Part shown: one piece after another, positions 62,127 through 64,000 of the stretch
How positions within the stretch are numbered: the stretch's first letter is position 1
Layout: every line of letters starts with the position of its first letter
Assembly: GCA_018857735.1 (NCBI GenBank)
Contig: JABMCL010003497.1
Span: 336,243-400,242 of the forward strand
DNA from: Alviniconcha marisindica
Taxonomy: Eukaryota > Mollusca > Gastropoda > Provannidae
DNA length: 64,000 nt
Direction of reading: 5' to 3'
The notes under the pieces: generated by a model
Seen by the model: the letters and a program-made list of their open reading frames with translations, nothing else
Databases searched by the model: none
What the model was told of the DNA's origin: nothing
Made by a program: the position numbers and the translations under genes

Positions 62127-64000
62127 CCCCCCGGCGGGAAAAAACCCCATGTTAAAATTTTAAATTTTTCTCCCTTTTTAAAACCCCGAAAAATTTGGTT
62201 TCCCCCCAAAAATTTTTTTTAAAAAAAAACCCAAAAAATGCCCCCTTTTTTAAAAAAAACGTTTGGGTTTAAAATTTTTTAAAGGCCCTTTTTCCTCAAG
62301 GCCAAAAATTTGGGGTTTTACCTTCCACTTTGAAAGAAATTAAAACCCCCCAAACGAAGAAAATGTTTACTTTCCTTTCAAAAAAAAATTTTCCCCCCTT
62401 TATTTTAAAAAAATTTTTTAAAAAAACCCCTTTTTTTCCGCCCCCAAATTTAAAAATTTTTTTCCCCGTCAAAGGTTGGGGGGGGTTAATTTAAAATTAA
62501 ATTTATTCTTTTTTAAAAAAAAAAAGGGCAAAATTTGAAAGAAAAGGAATTTTTTTGTTAAAAATTTTTTTAAAAAAAAAATAAAATTTTTAAAAATTTA
62601 AAAAAAATTTTTAAAAGGTATTCCGGGCCCAAAAAAAAATCCCCCGGGATTTAGAAGGGGGGAATAATTTTGCTTCTATTAATTTTTAACGTTTGGCTTT
62701 TTCCCCCTTTTCCCCTTTTTAAAAAAAAGGAAAATTTTTTAAAATGAATTAAGTTTTTTAAACCCAAACCCAAAAAAAAAAAGAAATCACCCATTTGGGC
62801 AAACCACCTTTGGAAATGCCCAAATTTTTTTCAAAAAAAATTTTAAAAACCCTTTTAGTAAGGGAAAAAGGGTTTTAAAAATTTTTGGGAAAAAAACCCC
62901 GTTTTTTTTTAAAAAATTTTCCCAAAAAAAAAAAAAAAAGTTTTTTTTTTCCCCCCGTTGGCGGGAAAATGGGTGGGAAAAAATTTTGGGTTTTTGGGTT
63001 TTGGGGTTTTAAAGCCCTGTAAAAAATTTTCAAATTTTAAACCCCCTTTTTCCCCTTTTTTTTTCCCCAAAAAATTTTTTTTAAATAAAAGCATTTGGTT
63101 TTTTCCCTTTTTTTAATTTAAAAAAACGAAGTTTTTTTTAAAAAAAAATTAAAAAAATTTTTTTTAAAAAAAATTTGAAAAATTTTTTTTGTAATTTTTA
63201 AAAATTTTCCTTAATTTTCGTTTTTTTCCAAAATTTTGTTTTTTTTTTTATTTTAATTTTAAAAAAAATTTTTAAATTTTTTTTAAACCTTTTAAGGGGG
63301 GAAAAAAAATTTTTTTTCAGTTTTAGGGAGGGGTAGAAAAAGCAAAAATTTTTAAAAAAAAAAAGGAAAATTTTTTAAAAAAACCCTTTTAGCCATTGGG
63401 GTTTTTTGTAAATCCCCCCAAAGGGGAAAAGGGGGAAAAATTATTTACCAAAATTGCTTTTTTCCTTGGGGAAAATTTTTCCCAAAAAAAAATTTTTTTT
63501 TATTTTCCAAAAATTTTAGGGCTTTTTTAAAAAATTTTCCCCTTTTTAAAGAAAAAAATTTTTCCCTTGGTTTTAAAAAAAAAAAAAAAAAAAAATTTAA
63601 AAATTAAATGTTTGGTTTGGGGGGTTTTTTTTAATTAAAAATTTTTTGGGGTTTTTGGGGGGGTTTTTTTTTTTTAAAAATTTAATCCTGGGGGTTTTTG
63701 TGGGTTTGGGGTTTTTTGTTTTTGGGTTTGGGGTTTTTTTTTTTAAAAAACCCCCCCGGGGTGGGTTTGTTTTTTTGGGGTTTTCATTTTTTGGGGGGGT
63801 TTTTTTTTTTTTTGTTTTTTTTGGATAAGGTTTTTTAAAAAAAGGGGGGTTTTTTTTTTTTTTTAGGGGACCGGGGTTTTAAAATTTGTTTAAAACCCTT
63901 CAAATTTTATTAAGGTTTTTGTAAGGGGGTTAAAAGATGGAAAAAAGGGGAAAAGGGGAAAAAATTTTTAAAAATTTTCAAAGGGGGAAAGGGCCGGGGG
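62063..64000. other. Low-quality homopolymer sequence
   Basis: Almost every base occurs in runs of 3-10 (A, T, C and G blocks), unlike the rest of the window. No biological feature should be called here. It begins exactly where the inverted arm ends. Confidence 0.85.

Noticed and set aside
62015..64000. Short ORFs near the right end
   Set aside because: They lie in homopolymer-rich sequence that appears to be unreliable consensus.

Overview
The window is animal nuclear DNA. Protein-coding blocks are interrupted by GT-AG introns. Non-coding sequence is AT-rich and full of (CA)n, (CT)n, (TTG)n and minisatellite arrays, with tRNA-derived SINE pieces, LINE 3' ends, an LTR retroelement and a Tc1/mariner fossil. 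The protein architecture and SINE tails suggest a lophotrochozoan, perhaps a marine mollusc; this is inference. Nothing looks bacterial or viral.

Left part (1 to about 28.4 kb, + strand). One very large gene enters from the left edge already in frame and ends at 27214. I could join 12 exons with matching phases: 2-4159, 5648-6348, 6749-6980, 7936-8241, 9278-9575, 10445-10674, 12333-12502, 12901-13010, 13476-13716, 15752-15935, 17664-18150 and 18969-27214. They give an open frame of 5,120 codons plus stop. The product is a type I membrane protein. It repeats a roughly 600-residue module eight times (A-H): LamG/concanavalin-like domain, Cys-containing helical linker, EGF-like block, VWD-like domain. 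One transmembrane helix and a 282-residue tail with an NPTY motif follow. Modules A-B and E-H lie in two giant exons; C and D are cut by 11 introns.

Middle (28.4 to 41.4 kb). No convincing gene. It holds microsatellites, a 40-bp minisatellite at 30.7-31.3 kb, a degenerate 39-bp array near 32 kb and a decayed Tc1/mariner transposase at 39.2-39.55 kb.

Right part (41.4 to 60 kb, - strand). A second gene encodes a 219-residue four-pass membrane protein resembling MS4A/CD20-like proteins. It has five coding exons (47140-46969, 46502-46399, 43509-43453, 43083-42973, 41690-41475) with matching phases. A TATA box near 59.96 kb and a 5' splice donor at 59160 suggest a far-upstream first exon. The intervening 12-kb intron would hold a young non-autonomous LTR retrotransposon (51150-54999, TAAA target duplication), LINE fragments and a MITE-like inverted repeat.

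Right end (58.9 to 64 kb). A 699-bp segment is repeated in inverted orientation (58881-59579 and 61363-62062). Past 62063 the sequence becomes runs of single bases and looks like failed consensus.

The most striking observation is a pattern. In both genes many exon edges, with their splice sites, are repeated in tandem into the neighbouring intron, or into the 3'UTR at the end of the first gene. This leaves arrays of decoy acceptors, donors and C-termini. In one case a SINE landed exactly on a splice acceptor, and its target-site duplication rebuilt the acceptor.
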